DNA of 64,000 nucleotides from Mytilus edulis. Taxonomy: Eukaryota; Mollusca; Bivalvia; Mytilida; Mytilidae. The notes below the pieces were generated by a model. It made no database searches and had not been told where the DNA came from. It saw nothing but the letters and a program-made list of their open reading frames with translations. The position numbers were made by a program, and so were the translations under genes. Positions 1 to 11,514 of the stretch are shown in pieces (position 1 is the stretch's first letter; each line of letters starts with the position of its first letter). The stretch is taken from contig NC_092356.1 in NCBI RefSeq assembly GCF_963676685.1, positions 19,517,750-19,581,749 on the forward strand, written 5' to 3'.

Positions 1-1370
1 GCCTTTGAAATATCTAATAATAGTAAAAGCACCCTCTACATTAAATTTGTCTGTTTAATCTATGACATCTCGAATTTGTCTAATGTTATATCCTATTTAT
101 CTGTTTTTAACATACCCATTTTGATCTCCAGGAATAATTTGTGGTAATATTTTTATGATCCTTTGAGAAAGTGAATAAGCAACTAATTTTGTGTCAGCGT
201 TCAATAATGTTATTGCAATATTGGTCTATAATCTGTACATTCTTGAGTGCTTAATAAACTTTCCATACTATCCGCTTCTTTATCTGTTAGGACATGATCA
301 CATTCTGTATTCATAACATAATCTTTAATACATTTTGTATTAGGATTTGAACTTTTATAAATTCTTCATAAAATTCCTTTTCAAGATTTAGGATTTCCGT
401 AGGATGTGTATTATCACCCTCTCATATAGTTTACCAAGTTTTTCTTCTATAAAATAACTTTTCTCTTTAAAGAGTTAAAATAACATCCATTATACATTTT
501 ATGTTTATACCCTCATTTAATTTCTTCAATTTGTTTTCAAAAATATGTATTTCTTTACATTCTTTTGTGCTTTTTTTTTTTGCAGAATGCTATGGTGTGG
601 TCTCTAACCTCAGTTATAAAAAGATCCAACTTGATACCAATATCATTGGTGAGTAATATTTTCTTTTCATAATATTGTTTGATTAGAATTTTTATAAGGT
701 TTTGATCATGTTGATATTCTTCATTTTCTAAAATACTAATATTAATTCTAAAGTATCCTTTACCTTTTTGGTCTGATCGACATTTTTATCTTTATAGAGA
801 TTGTCTGATGGTCTGTATATGTTATAATTGCTGCCCTAATATCAGTAGATTCTATTTTAGTTCATTTTTCAGGACAGGTTATAAAAAATTCTATTCTAGA
901 TGCTTCATTTAAATAATGTTTACGTCGTCAAGTAAATTGTATTTCCCTACCATGAAGCTCTCTCCAAATATCATTTAGTTTGGGGTTGTAATTAAAGATT
1001 TAAGGCTAAATACTGGTTTTGTTTGTTTTGATTTTTGTGTTGATATTTATTTTTTTTGTTATTTATATTTGTTTAAGTATCATTCATATCTCCTCCAATT
1101 ATAACCATTCCTAAGCTATTTTTTGAAAGGAAAAAAAATCTTTTTTTAGGTACATTTGGTGCAAGGACATTTACTAAGGTGTAAATACTGTCTTCAATTT
1201 CAACTTTTATCAAGAGCAGCTTACACTCTTGGTCTTTGAATATATTAATAAATTTGCACTCTAAATCGTTATTAATAAAAATGAAAACACCTCTGGACTG
1301 TAAGGTACCAAATCTATGATATTGTTGACCTTAATTTCAGAATTTAAGTCTTTCTCTAAATGTTTATTGA
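1..1370 (-). mobile_element. Non-LTR retrotransposon (LINE) remnant, endonuclease plus start of RT
   Basis: Read on the minus strand, conceptual fragments match a LINE ORF2. Around 1100-1300 there is an apurinic-type endonuclease segment with a peptide like YTLVNVLAPNVP, followed by IIGGDMN near 1081-1110, equivalent to the GGDFN motif. At about 900-1000 a DIWRELHGREIQFTW-like stretch matches the endonuclease tail. Between about 1 and 250 there are RT-like pieces such as NGYVKN and YNIRQI. The frame is broken many times, so this is a dead copy. It runs off the left edge, so most of the RT is outside the window. The motifs resemble L1/Tx1-type elements, but the clade is a guess. Confidence 0.68.
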
Positions 1371-2059
1371 AATGACTTTATTGAGCCTGCACATCAATAT
1401 TGTTGTATTCTCATAGTTCTTATCATTCTTTTGAATGTATACATATATTTTAATAATATACAATATTAATTTTCCATTAATTGCCATGTCAATAATAGTA
1501 CAAGCCAGAGATTTACTAATGAACTTGTTTTCATCTGAGACATATGAGTTTCTCACATTATTAGATATATTGCATTGTGATTCTGTGCAAAAAAATTATG
1601 CTGTAACATGTAAATTTCAATATTATTAACAATTGATTTCTATCATTTCTTAACACCTGTTGTTTTCTATTTTTAGACAGCAGACAACGTATGTGTATGC
1701 AAGGCTGAGGAAACAGTAGTAAATGTATCTTATCGTGTAAATTTTGGAATAGTGATTTCGTAAAACTTAGTGTTCTATTAATGGAAATTGAGTTCTGCGT
1801 ATAAAGAAGTTAAATGTTTTGAACAAGAACAAGTAAAAGGATGTAATAGCATGTTTCTGAACGAAAGGAAAATGGACATTGACAATTGTACGAATAAAAA
1901 TATATACCTTCATAACACAAATGCATGACTTAAATAAATAGTTAAGAAATTTTGATTTTATAATTACTGGATCATGTAGTAAGTTTGAGTTATTTCCCTT
2001 TTGACAGAAATATGGTTTATCATAACACTCGAACATTAGATAATTGTCTTACTCTATAA
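1371..2059. other. No supportable gene
   Basis: AT-rich sequence with only short chance ORFs of fewer than 90 codons. I see no domain, RNA gene or clear repeat structure. Confidence 0.5.
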
Positions 2060-2195
2060 AGGCAATTTATAGCTGACTTTGCGGTATGGGATGTGCTCAT
2101 TGTTGAAGACCGTACGATGACCTATAGTTGTTAATGTTTGTGTCCTTTTGGTCTCTTGTGGAGAAATGTCTCATTGGCAATTAACAATTTCTGTT
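2060..2195 (-). repeat. Dispersed repeat family A, truncated copy
   Basis: This is the reverse complement of the head of a family seen many times in the window. In plus orientation the family starts A-rich then AAGAAGATGTGGTATGATTG, and continues through GAGACAACTCTCCAC and CAGCTATAAAAGGCC. Other copies lie at 3185, 22153, 24508, 28775, 34085 and 45604. It has no coding potential. The oligo-A head and variable truncation suggest a mobile short element, class undetermined. Confidence 0.75.
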
Positions 2196-3184
2196 CAAAG
2201 GAAAGTAACTCAATGACACCAATATACTACTTATGGATATTATAAAGGGCGATAACTCACAAACGAGAAAAGCTTTAATCGTGAAAATTGAACTGGACCT
2301 TATTTAGTCATATGACACAACATATCTAAATTTGTGAAAAAGTTTTCATGCTATTGAACGGACACTGTTTAGCAGAAACCCGCCCGCCTGACGTGCATCC
2401 CCAAAATTAATAACCGATTTTTACTTCGAAAATATGTTAAAAACTGCAAAACCTTCTTAAAATTCAAAATTAAGTAGCAGCAGCAATCCAACAGTTCGTT
2501 TTTAGATGTATCTGAAAGATTCAGGGCTGATAAAACTAGATACAATGAATATGTTTGCTACTGTCAGATTTTTCTCTAAACACTTTAGTTTTTGAGATAA
2601 AAGCCAGAAACTACACGAAAACACCGACTTGCATAGAAAATTATGGTCGTTCTCAAAACCTCCCTTACAAGATCCTTTGATAAGTGAGGAAATTTACTTT
2701 TACAGTGCATTCTACTCAGGCAGATACAGTTTACTGTCTATTTATAGTATGAGGTAAATCATTCATGTGAACAGCACGTGTTAATAGACACCTGTAGTCA
2801 TTCTGCTGTCCAGAATGCTCTTTTTAAAACCGACAACAGCATTGATCCTGCTACTTTAATATACCATGTGGCCTATATAATTATGTCAGATTTCAAATGA
2901 AGCCGACAAATTGCCTTAAATAATACATTACTTCATTCTTAAAAGACAAATACATGTACATGTATGCTGTAAAACACCTAACACAAAACACACGATATAC
3001 ATACGCACAAACACTTAAACAGAAAAGCATAACCACCACTTTATTCAGGGAACTTCAAAGTTATTTAAAATGCTTCAGTGAGGAATTTTGAATATAAACT
3101 ATATGATTCATTTGAACTTTGATGAAAAAGACTTTATTTGAAAATTATCTCCCATGATGATGAAATGATGAGGAATGTTTGTGT
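2196..3184. other. No supportable gene
   Basis: Non-coding in all frames beyond short chance ORFs. No splice-flanked exon of the lectin type was found here, although the orphan coiled-coil exon at 3895-4657 would need one downstream on the minus strand. Confidence 0.5.
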
Positions 3185-3510
3185 GAGGGTTTGGATCCCG
3201 CTAACAAGTTGAACCCAGCCATATTATGTATGTGTGTTACTGTCAGGAGCCTGTAATTCAGTGGTTGTCGTTTGTTTATGTGTAACTTATTTGTTTTTCG
3301 TTAATTTTTTATATAAATGAGTCCGTTAGTTTTCTGGTTTGAATTGTTTTACATTGTCATTTCGGGATTTTTTTAGCTGACTATGCGGTATGGGCTTTGC
3401 GCATTGTTGAAGGCCATACGGTAACTTATAGTTGTTAATTTCTGTGTCATTTTGGTCTTTTGTGGAGAGTTTTCTCATTGGCAGTTATTCCACATCTTCT
3501 TTTTTATATT
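3185..3510 (-). repeat. Dispersed repeat family A, near-complete copy
   Basis: Minus-strand copy covering most of the family: tail GGATCCCGCTAAC-like motif at about 3190-3205, AACAACTGAATTACAGGCTCC-type middle, and the head CAATGAGAAAACTCTCCAC at about 3470-3485. It aligns along its length with the plus-strand copy at 45604-46012. Confidence 0.75.
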
Positions 3511-3894
3511 ATCGGAGTTATCTTACATTAATCACAAATGGGGCAAGCAAACATATTTTTATTTGAGCTTACTTAACGTTAAAACAATTTAAGTTCATTC
3601 AATAATACATGTTATAAGGACTGTGTTACCCAAATGTACTAATCTTGTTTCTTGTTGACAATAAAAAGAAAATATACCAAAAGAAGAGGATACAATAATG
3701 AACTGTGGTACATATTTGATAATTATCCAGATGACATCCCTGGATTACTGGTATCTATGTTTGTGTGTGAATACTTCGGGTTATTTATACATAAGCTTTA
3801 CAATTCTGCATACAATAGACTTCAAGTTACCAGATACACGTATAATACTACAACAAAGGGGGTCTGGAAATATCATGTGCATAAATTCACCTAC
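3511..3894. other. No supportable gene; start of intron downstream of coiled-coil exon
   Basis: Two overlapping plus-strand ORFs (88 and 97 codons) lie here, but they show no domain and no coding signature and run antisense to the exon at 3895-4657. The minus-strand sequence immediately after 3895 begins GTAGGT, a good splice donor. Confidence 0.4.
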
Positions 3895-4657
3895 CTATTT
3901 TGCCAAGCCTGTTGTTAATTCTTCTCTCAAACTTCTGCATCTCTTCTCTTACAATAAGCAATTGTTTCTCCTTGACAACGCTGCCGTTTAGATGTTTAAA
4001 GCCAATACTTGTGGAAATCGTCAGTTCTTGTAGTGAATTATTCAATAAAGTCAAAGATGATATTACAGACAGCCTCGATTTTTTGGACTCAGATTTTGCT
4101 TTATTCAACTCATGTTGTTGTTGTGAAGTAATGTTTTGTAAATTCTCAATGATTTGATTTGAGGTCTCCTCTGCCGACATTAATTTCTCCATTTTTTCCT
4201 CAGTGGTATTAAGCTTTCGTTTTAAATTAAGATTTTGTTTTTTTAGAAAAGCAACTTCGCAATTAACTTTTAACAGAAGATCGTTGTAATTTGTTGTCAA
4301 TTTTTTAGACATATATTTTTCTTTTTTTAACTCACGTTGTAGTTCTAAAGTAATCGTTTGTAATGTCTGGATCGTTTGATTTGAGAATTCTTCATTTGTT
4401 TTTAGTTCCTCTATTTTGTCTTCAGCTTTGTAAAGCCTTTGATTTAAATCTTGGTTTTGTTTAATCAGAGAATCAATTTCACTTCTATCCTTTATAACTG
4501 TTTTAAGAAGATTGTGGTAATTGCTGGCCAGTGCTTCCACTGTGACGTCAATTCTTTTCACAAAATCTTCATCCATTGATTCAGCTTTCCTCGAACTGAC
4601 ATCTAATAAAAATCCGAAACAGATACATGACAGAACAGTTAAAACAAACAACCACAT
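3895..4657 (-). CDS. Exon 1 of a secreted or membrane coiled-coil protein, probably lectin-related
   Basis: This is a single long exon of 254 codons plus one base. The Met at 4657 is preferred over the upstream Met at 4699, because it is followed directly by a hydrophobic signal-like stretch (MWLFVLTVLSCICFGFLL). The remainder is almost all heptad-rich coiled coil with Lys, Glu and Gln, and it has several N-x-S/T sites. The exon ends ATA G then GTAGGT, a phase-1 donor, the same phase as exon 1 of the lectin gene at 36999. The two also share a local pattern: NYHNLLKTVIKDRSEIDSL here against NYHTLLQRVIENEQDISTL there. I therefore infer a C-type lectin stalk exon, though a C1q-like head is possible. 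No downstream head-domain exon is visible to the left. Without splicing, the frame ends in TGA at 3887. Confidence 0.5.
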
Positions 4658-4699
4658 TTTGTTCAATTCACCAATTTTTTTTCTAAAGCAATAACGCAT

Positions 4700-5383
4700 T
4701 AAACATCATCCGGGTTATTTCACTCACTAGGTCATGTGTTACGTCTGTGTTAATTAAGGGTGTAGTTAAAATAACTAAACATATGTCTCAACTCATTACG
4801 ATAGATAGTTCACCTTTAAATGTCATGATAATACGTTTCATGATCTGCTGTACTTATATTTGTCAAATTTGCGCTGTATCTTCCACCTAAAACATCATTT
4901 AAATTAGGATCATGGCCTCCAGTTTGCACTGTTGTACATTGGAAGCTTATATTTCTTTTATAATTTTACAAATTGATTGAATAACTGATCATTGTATATA
5001 TAACTTAGATATGTAAAACAGGCATGTTGAGTGTTTATTCTTAACATCCGTGTTATCACAGATAACTTAAGAATATCTATCAACTCTTCACCTCGTAAGA
5101 TAAGTAAACGTGTATTATAGGGGAATCTGATCTTATGGGTTTTTTTATGGAATCTGTATCTGTTAACAAACTTTTGTTTTATTTTATTCTATAATTCGCT
5201 GGAAAAAATAGCATAGATAGATTGATGCAAATAAATGTCAAGTGAAAACATTATTATAATGTTCAGGCTAAAACAGATTATAAATCGATAAAGTACAAAT
5301 GTAGGTTATATTGATATTGTTATCATGGTTATGTATCAATCATCGGTTGTAGCAATATTTCTAGATATACATCTATAGCTATA
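4700..5383. other. Upstream of coiled-coil exon; no gene seen
   Basis: This region is 5' to the minus-strand exon at 3895-4657 and would hold its promoter. I cannot identify a specific element. No RNA gene or repeat was recognised. Confidence 0.4.
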
Positions 5384-5722
5384 TGGAGTGGTGTAGTGGT
5401 TAGCGTATCGGACTACTAACATAAATATTCCTGGTTCGATCCCCGTTCCGAGGAACAAGTTCAGGGACTAAATTTTCGGCTCTCCCTTGACACCATTTGC
5501 AAGTATGGTTATGAGGAACGATGAGAGTTTGTCGGAAAGCGACGATAATTGGCTGTCCCGTGTTTAGATAGAGCAAAATATCTTGCACGTTAAAGACAAT
5601 CGTGTAGATTTTCGAAAAAGAGCACGCTAATCCCACTACAAGTCAACACTTGCACCAGCAAAGTGAAAAGGGATTAATTTAAATTGTAATAAGTCAAACG
5701 TGTTTCCCACTCCACTATAAAT
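5384..5722 (+). mobile_element. tRNA-derived SINE
   Basis: The head carries both internal RNA polymerase III promoter boxes: box A TGGTGTAGTGG at 5387-5397 and box B GGTTCGATCC at 5433-5442, about 36 bp apart as in tRNAs. A clean cloverleaf cannot be drawn (the T stem mismatches) and about 280 bp of non-tRNA body follow. It is therefore a SINE and not a tRNA gene. The body contains a GCACGTTAAAGAC motif reminiscent of conserved central domains in molluscan SINEs. The subfamily name is not certain. Confidence 0.7.
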
Positions 5723-6064
5723 AAATATGTTTACACTGAAAAAAATAAACCTAACTATGGCCTTCAATAGAAAAAAAATAATCTTCCTTATGTTATGTGA
5801 CGATGGTGTCCGAATGTATTTCTCAAGTAATTTTAGTTAGGATAGTATGATTTCATGTTAGTACATTACGTTTATATACTTATGAATGAACTAAGGTCAG
5901 TTTAGGAATTTATGTCAGGTGTTAGGACAATTTGTTTTTTCCTGACATACAGCAATTTTAGAATTGTACATTTCGTACAAGTGTTACTGAATTCGGTTTT
6001 AATTGTAATATGAGGAAGGCGCTACCTTTAATGCCAGCTTTATACTAAGACTATACTATATCCT
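5723..6064. other. No supportable gene
   Basis: AT-rich, without ORFs or recognisable repeats. Confidence 0.45.
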
Positions 6065-6135
6065 ATATATTGATTGGTTGTTGGTTGTTTAACGTCCAGT
6101 GGTAAATATTTCATGCATGTTCAGGACAAATGTCC
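6065..6135 (+). repeat. Dispersed repeat family E fragment
   Basis: Contains AACGTCCAGTGG, TAAATATTTCATG and ATGTTCAG. The same motif string recurs at 25530-25565 with a few substitutions, which supports a dispersed repeat. Confidence 0.5.
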
Positions 6136-8004
6136 TAGGCTACATTATTAACATATAGTTTTTGTCTAAAATAAACTTATAAGTTCAGATGGAAAATGTT
6201 TAGGGAACGATCATTGAACTTCAAAAGGCAGGAGAGGGTTATGGTATTATTTCAAAAAAAATATATTCTTATTCCCAAATTGATGAACAAAAATCTGTTC
6301 AAGCAGAGGACAAAAAAAATTTGAATCCAGATCTTCACCAAAAATGATTTTATCTTTCAGATATGAAAAATAAATTTAACTTTCATGTATCTAAAAATAT
6401 TTAAAACTTCCGAAACCGCACAGGTTAGGTTGTACACAGTAGTTTTTTATGTGATAATACGGCTGTATTTGCCAATTTGTTATGATGAACCTTAATACTA
6501 GTGTTAAATTTTGACTAAATAATTTTAATTGATAGCAATGAAGGGGTTCAATGAAAAAAATCAGATTCAAACAAAAAACCATTTGTATTCCTGATCATCT
6601 TCAGTTTGTTAGTTCTACATCAATTCCATGTCCAAATTCAGAATCAGTTTTATGACATTTCTTGCTTATTTTCTTTCGTCAGCTCACTTTTCAAGTTTTT
6701 ATATGACAGCAAAATAAAATTGAGAATGGAAATGGAAAGTACAAGCATGTCAAAATATTTGCTTTCGAGTAATGCTTAATCATGCCATAGTTGTTTTCAA
6801 GAAGACACATTTGGTTTTAAGACAATAACTTTATTATAAGTGAATGGATCTCTATGAAATTGTACTTAAAGGTTCAATACACAAAAGGAAGATTAGAATT
6901 GATCTTTGGGTTATGGTACAACTTTTTTGGGGGTGTTTTTTTATCAAAATTTTTGGGTTTTCTTTAAATATTTTCCATATTTACATTGATTATACTCATC
7001 TAGTATATATAGATGCAACAAATACTGATTTGGCATGAGTTGCACACAAAATAGGATGTTTTAAATATTTTATCTGTAATTAGTGCATTTTTCCTATGAT
7101 GTGTACTTCTTAATAAAGTCGACATGAGTATCATGATAAAGAAAATATATTTGGTAAGTATTTTTACAATTGACATGCGCCAGTGCGAGGCAAAAGGATC
7201 TTCTTTCCCTTAAATTCCCAAAATTGCACATGATTTTTTTTTCTCGCAGAAACACATGAGTTATTTGGTAAATAAAGCACTCGTCAGTGTTGAAAACTTT
7301 TAGTAATAAAAATTATGTTTAGCCGTTTTGAATGTTTCAATAATTGTGTGACAATTTTAACAGAAAATGTACAAATTTAAACACTTGATGAAATTGCTGC
7401 AGCATTATCTGCAGAATTTTGATAACTTTCCTTATTATATATTCGCAAGGATATAACTAACATATAGTCCATACTATTCCGATCTGAGTTTTTATTCATA
7501 CATAAACTGGCATGGCTGGTACTGTTCCAAGTTGTCTTCTTTTCCTGTTTCTTTTGAAGTATTTTTTAAACATGTTCAGTCACTATAAAGCGTTACAATT
7601 CTTATTTAGACGCAACACATGAATAGTAACCAAAAAGGTACCGCTTTCACATGAGAGAAGCTAGGAAAAAAAGTAAATGTACACATTTTCAATATTTTTG
7701 TAGGACTTAATACTTTCAATATCATATGAAATTAAAGAGATATGTAGTTAGAGACTTCTGCTGCATAGAAATGTTTGGGTTCAACTTCACCTGATACCTG
7801 TTTTTAAATTAGTCCATATTGAAGTTTGAAGGTTCCCAAATTAAAATATGTTTGATTTCAACTAACATAAAAAATTTGGTGTTTTTTATATGCTAAATAT
7901 ACATTGTACATCTGTGGTCATATCAGGCTGTGCATGGCGAAGCACCTTTAGGTTTGTATTTTTTTTATTTTGGTCATGAAAATAAATTTGTAGTTCTGTT
8001 GTGA
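6136..8004. other. No supportable gene
   Basis: Long AT-rich stretch. The ORFs near 6391-6582 and 6844-7038 are under 66 codons, low in complexity and have no domain. No tRNA or splice-flanked exon was recognised. Confidence 0.5.
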
Positions 8005-8052
8005 GGTTGCTAACATGAGAGTACCCAAATTGCACCTATATTGTCAGTTTTT
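8005..8052 (+). repeat. Direct repeat copy 1
   Basis: GTTGCTAACATGAGAGTACC followed by CAAATTGCACC and TATATTGTCA. A near-identical copy lies at 8984-9030, about 978 bp downstream. Shorter variants of the ACCCAAATT core occur near 7837 and 8222. Confidence 0.6.
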
Positions 8053-8983
8053 TTCACCAACTTTTTTTTATGAACCAGACAAAAAAAAATCTGTGCTTAT
8101 TTTGTAGACTATCCTTGTTTACAATATAGTTACACCAATTTAATTTTGAGTCCATGCAGAGTCATAGAAAAATGGATTTCAACTGACCTCCAAACAATCC
8201 ATGATTCTGTAATGAGGTCAGTACCCAAATTCCATACATCATTACATGATATTTCAAATCCCTAAAACTGGAATATAAACAGTTGTTTTGTTTTATTTCT
8301 TAAATATTTCGAACAATTTGACATTATTCCATGCTTCAACTTTTATTTTTTGAAGAAAAGGATGCTGGTAACAAATTTAATTTGCTCATTTTAAAAAAGA
8401 TGATAATTGGATAACTTCACATAGTGGAAGAAAACTTGTAAGATTGCCACAGCTTTTTTTGTTGAATAGGTGCAATTTTGGTTACTGAGTGCAGTTTTGG
8501 TACTATGTTATATAACTATAAGTGTGTATTGCTAAATAGGTTGAAATGTGAACCTGATATAGTGATAAAGTACTCGGTAGAGTGAAAATGTTTTTTGATC
8601 AGGTTTAAATTGTCAGATGCATAAAATATACAGGTGACTGTTGCAGCTTGAATTTTTAAGGATGTTGCCGAAATACATGACATACTCCCAAGTTACATGC
8701 CCTGTACATGTATATATCTATCAAAGTCGTGGTATTATCATGGGTTATCATATTAACTCCATCTTCCCTTAAAATCCAATTTTGGACAATATGTGAGAAT
8801 ACAATGTATACAGTTTGTACTTAAATGTACTACTCAGACTCAAGTCTCCAAGTATCCTTTCATGCTTAAACTTTAAGAGAGAAAACAAAAGTTTCCTTCT
8901 CCTGGGACTGTATCTGATTAAGTGATGTATGTGACATAATCAGTGAAAAGATTTGTTGAGAGTTTGCCAAAGGAAGTCGTGAA
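8053..8983. other. Spacer between two direct repeats; no gene
   Basis: Non-coding AT-rich DNA between the two direct repeats. It contains inverted and direct fragments of the ACCCAAATT/GGTGCAATTTTGG theme, so it may be the body of a decayed repeat. Confidence 0.4.
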
Positions 8984-9030
8984 GTTGCTAACATGAGAGT
9001 ACCCAAATTGCATCTATATTGTCATTTTTT
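8984..9030 (+). repeat. Direct repeat copy 2
   Basis: Second copy of the unit at 8005-8052, with only a few substitutions. Confidence 0.6.
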
Positions 9031-9057
9031 TAAGTACCAAACAGATTGTGAATTATT

Positions 9058-9074
9058 GGGGGGGGGGGGGGGGG
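9058..9074. repeat. Poly-G tract
   Basis: Run of 17 G. Its length is likely polymorphic or error-prone in sequencing. Confidence 0.9.
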
Positions 9075-10847
9075 TCATTAAAGTTTTGAATTAGGCTGTG
9101 AGCTACATGACTTACCCTGATCACATTCAACAGACAGTATAACCAACGTCATTATCACTATTCTTTGATATGGGGAATTATGTGGCAGGTGAACATAAGT
9201 AGTCATGGTTAAGTGACAACCAGTGCACCGGAGTTTACCCAATATGCCGCATGGCCATTATAAAAAAATCCCGAAATGTATTGCTTGCAGAGGTTTTTCC
9301 CATGGCTGGACGGAACTTTTACGCTTAATATGTTATCATTAATTATGATTTTGTGACTTTTAAATGAAGTACCTGTGATTATTAAGGAACTTTGTTTTGA
9401 CCTCACTGATATCAAACAAATCAAATCTAGTCTTAATCTTCCTCCTCTAGCAGGAGCTTCGCTTCTATAGCGTACTTCTCATTTGCACCCCAACCCTTAC
9501 ATACGGGGCACATATAAAATCAGTATAATATTTTCATGATAATGGAAAAATGAAGCAGACGAAACATGGCGTCAGACGTTGTTGTCCAAACTTCGGTAAT
9601 TTCCTTGGTACAATAAAATTTAAATAAACTTCACAAGTTACCAAAATTTCTGAATTCTTGTTTTTGTTAACAAATAAAAATTCATGTCGTATTTCACATC
9701 GAAATTATTCCTATCTGTCCCGTTTTTTCAAGTTCGCGTTGAAACGTTAATTCGGCAGCCATTAAAAAAAATCGTACGAGATTTAACGAGAATGACGGTC
9801 TTTTCAGATGAGTCGTGTAGAGAGAGTTATCGTTCTTTATTCCAAAACGATGTTCTACCATAAGTGCCAGCTAAAGCTGGCATATTATTTTTAGGATTGT
9901 TATAGTTACATATATTCGAATTAAAATATGGATGATAAAGAGTTGATCGTAACACGTCTTCTGATTGGCTTAATTTTTTTTCTTCATGATTTACTCCTTA
10001 AAACGAATGTAGAATTAAATTATAAGGAATGATTTAAATTTGACTACATAGTGTCAACCAGAATGATTGTTGAGTATAATTCTAGATAAATCGCATTGAT
10101 TATAAAAAAAGTAAGTTATACTTGCCCGACCAATTTGTATGTCAATATTCAACCTTTAAAGATTTTTTTTTATGAAAGCTAAGACCTAAAAAAAATAAAA
10201 TATATTTGAGATTTTCTATCCTAGGTAAACATTACCATGATAGCTATCTTAAATTTGTTTTCGGAATGTTTGTTTCTCGATGCGCTCCAACATTTTACCT
10301 CGTATAACCTTTTAATTTTACCATTGTTGTATTCGAGTGTCATGATGGTCATTGCTGGATCTTTTATAGACCACCAGTTGTGAGCCGAGTATCTATGATT
10401 GTTTATATACATCATAACACTAAAAGAAAGTATAAAAAATGTTTTGGAAAGGATTTACAGTAAAAATAGATAAACAAAAACTTACAAACTTTGAAGATTA
10501 TAATATTAAGTTGGAGTTGTATTATGTAAACAATTCAGAGTTGACTAAAACAACCACAAAACTTAGTTAACTTTAAACAAACAAAAAAAGACACGCAGCT
10601 CATAAAAAATCAAAACACAGACAGATGATAGATACATAAAAGATAAAGAAAACTGATTTACTCCAGACAGACATGCGAATCTTTAACAACTAATTAACAC
10701 AGACATATAAATTCTACTTATCTAAGATGTGTTGTAATAATTTTTTAGAAATTGTCTACCATGATTACTAGTATTTAATTTAACAATAGAATAACATATT
10801 TTTTCATTGTAACAGAAAGGCCTCCCTCTTATAAAATACAGAAAACG
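9075..10847. other. No supportable gene
   Basis: No ORF above 71 codons. The only structure noted is a perfect 8-bp stem hairpin, TGCCAGCT-AA-AGCTGGCA, at 9865-9882. The region leads up to the target duplication of the LTR element. Confidence 0.5.
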
Positions 10848-10852
10848 GATAC
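10848..10852. repeat. Left target-site duplication of BEL/Pao element
   Basis: GATAC immediately precedes the TG of the 5' LTR. The identical GATAC follows the CA of the 3' LTR at 16985-16989. A 5-bp duplication fits LTR-retrotransposon integration. Confidence 0.85.
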
Positions 10853-11488
10853 TGTTAAGACCAAAGTTGGTTGGTTAACTTATTTTTATTTGAAATCAAC
10901 ACTTTATTGTAAACAAGCATTTTTAGAATGTTTCGGTCCCCTAATCGAGAGAGTACTTATTTTTGTGAATCGAATGCGATGAAGCTAATTTTGAAGTTAA
11001 ACGTTTTTGAAGCTATATTAGAATACCATGGTCAACCCAATACGGTATGTTTGTTATATATGAGTCAAAGAATATGTGTATTTAATAGAAGTTTTTTTAA
11101 GAGTATTTTGACCATTTTATCGTAACTTTTAAGACGCCATAAATTGTAAAAGAGAAAACATAGAAATGTTTAATATAGAAAAAAGATGGACCTGGTATAA
11201 GACATATATTTGGTTGTCAGCATTATATAATGCATATAAAATCACATATAAACTATAAGAAAGTATTATTAAAAGTATGATTTTAGATATTTTATGATCA
11301 CGTCTTCTTGCTGTATTTTGTTATGGTAAAGTGTTCATTTTGCTGTTTCAATTCTTTATTCTATTTTTGTGTATTTTTTGTATTTCAGTTAATCCTTTCA
11401 TGTGTATTAAGAGAATTGAAATAATAAAGAACATGTGAACTGATTCGTAACTAATTACTGATGGTATATTTGGACCCACAACCCTACA
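10853..11488 (+). repeat. 5' LTR of BEL/Pao element
   Basis: 636 bp, TG...CA ended. It contains an AATAAA signal at 11423-11428. Compared with the 3' LTR it lacks a short insertion near 16607-16617 and has extra bases around 11250-11270. Confidence 0.92.
11423..11428 (+). promoter_or_regulatory. Polyadenylation signal AATAAA in LTR
   Basis: AATAAA about 60 bp before the LTR end. The same hexamer recurs at the matching position in the 3' LTR (about 16918-16923), where it would direct 3' processing of the element transcript. Confidence 0.5.
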
Positions 11489-11514
11489 TTACATTAACGT
11501 ATTGACTCTAAGTT

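Noticed and set aside
3652-3991. Two overlapping plus-strand ORFs of 88 and 97 codons
   Set aside because: Antisense to the coiled-coil exon and its donor, with no domain and no coding bias visible.
5384-5460. Functional tRNA gene
   Set aside because: A and B boxes are present but the acceptor and T stems do not pair well and a non-tRNA body follows, so it is called a SINE.
9865-9882. Hairpin TGCCAGCT-AA-AGCTGGCA as terminator or regulatory RNA
   Set aside because: A single 8-bp stem with no gene nearby and no further structure; such palindromes occur by chance or within repeats.
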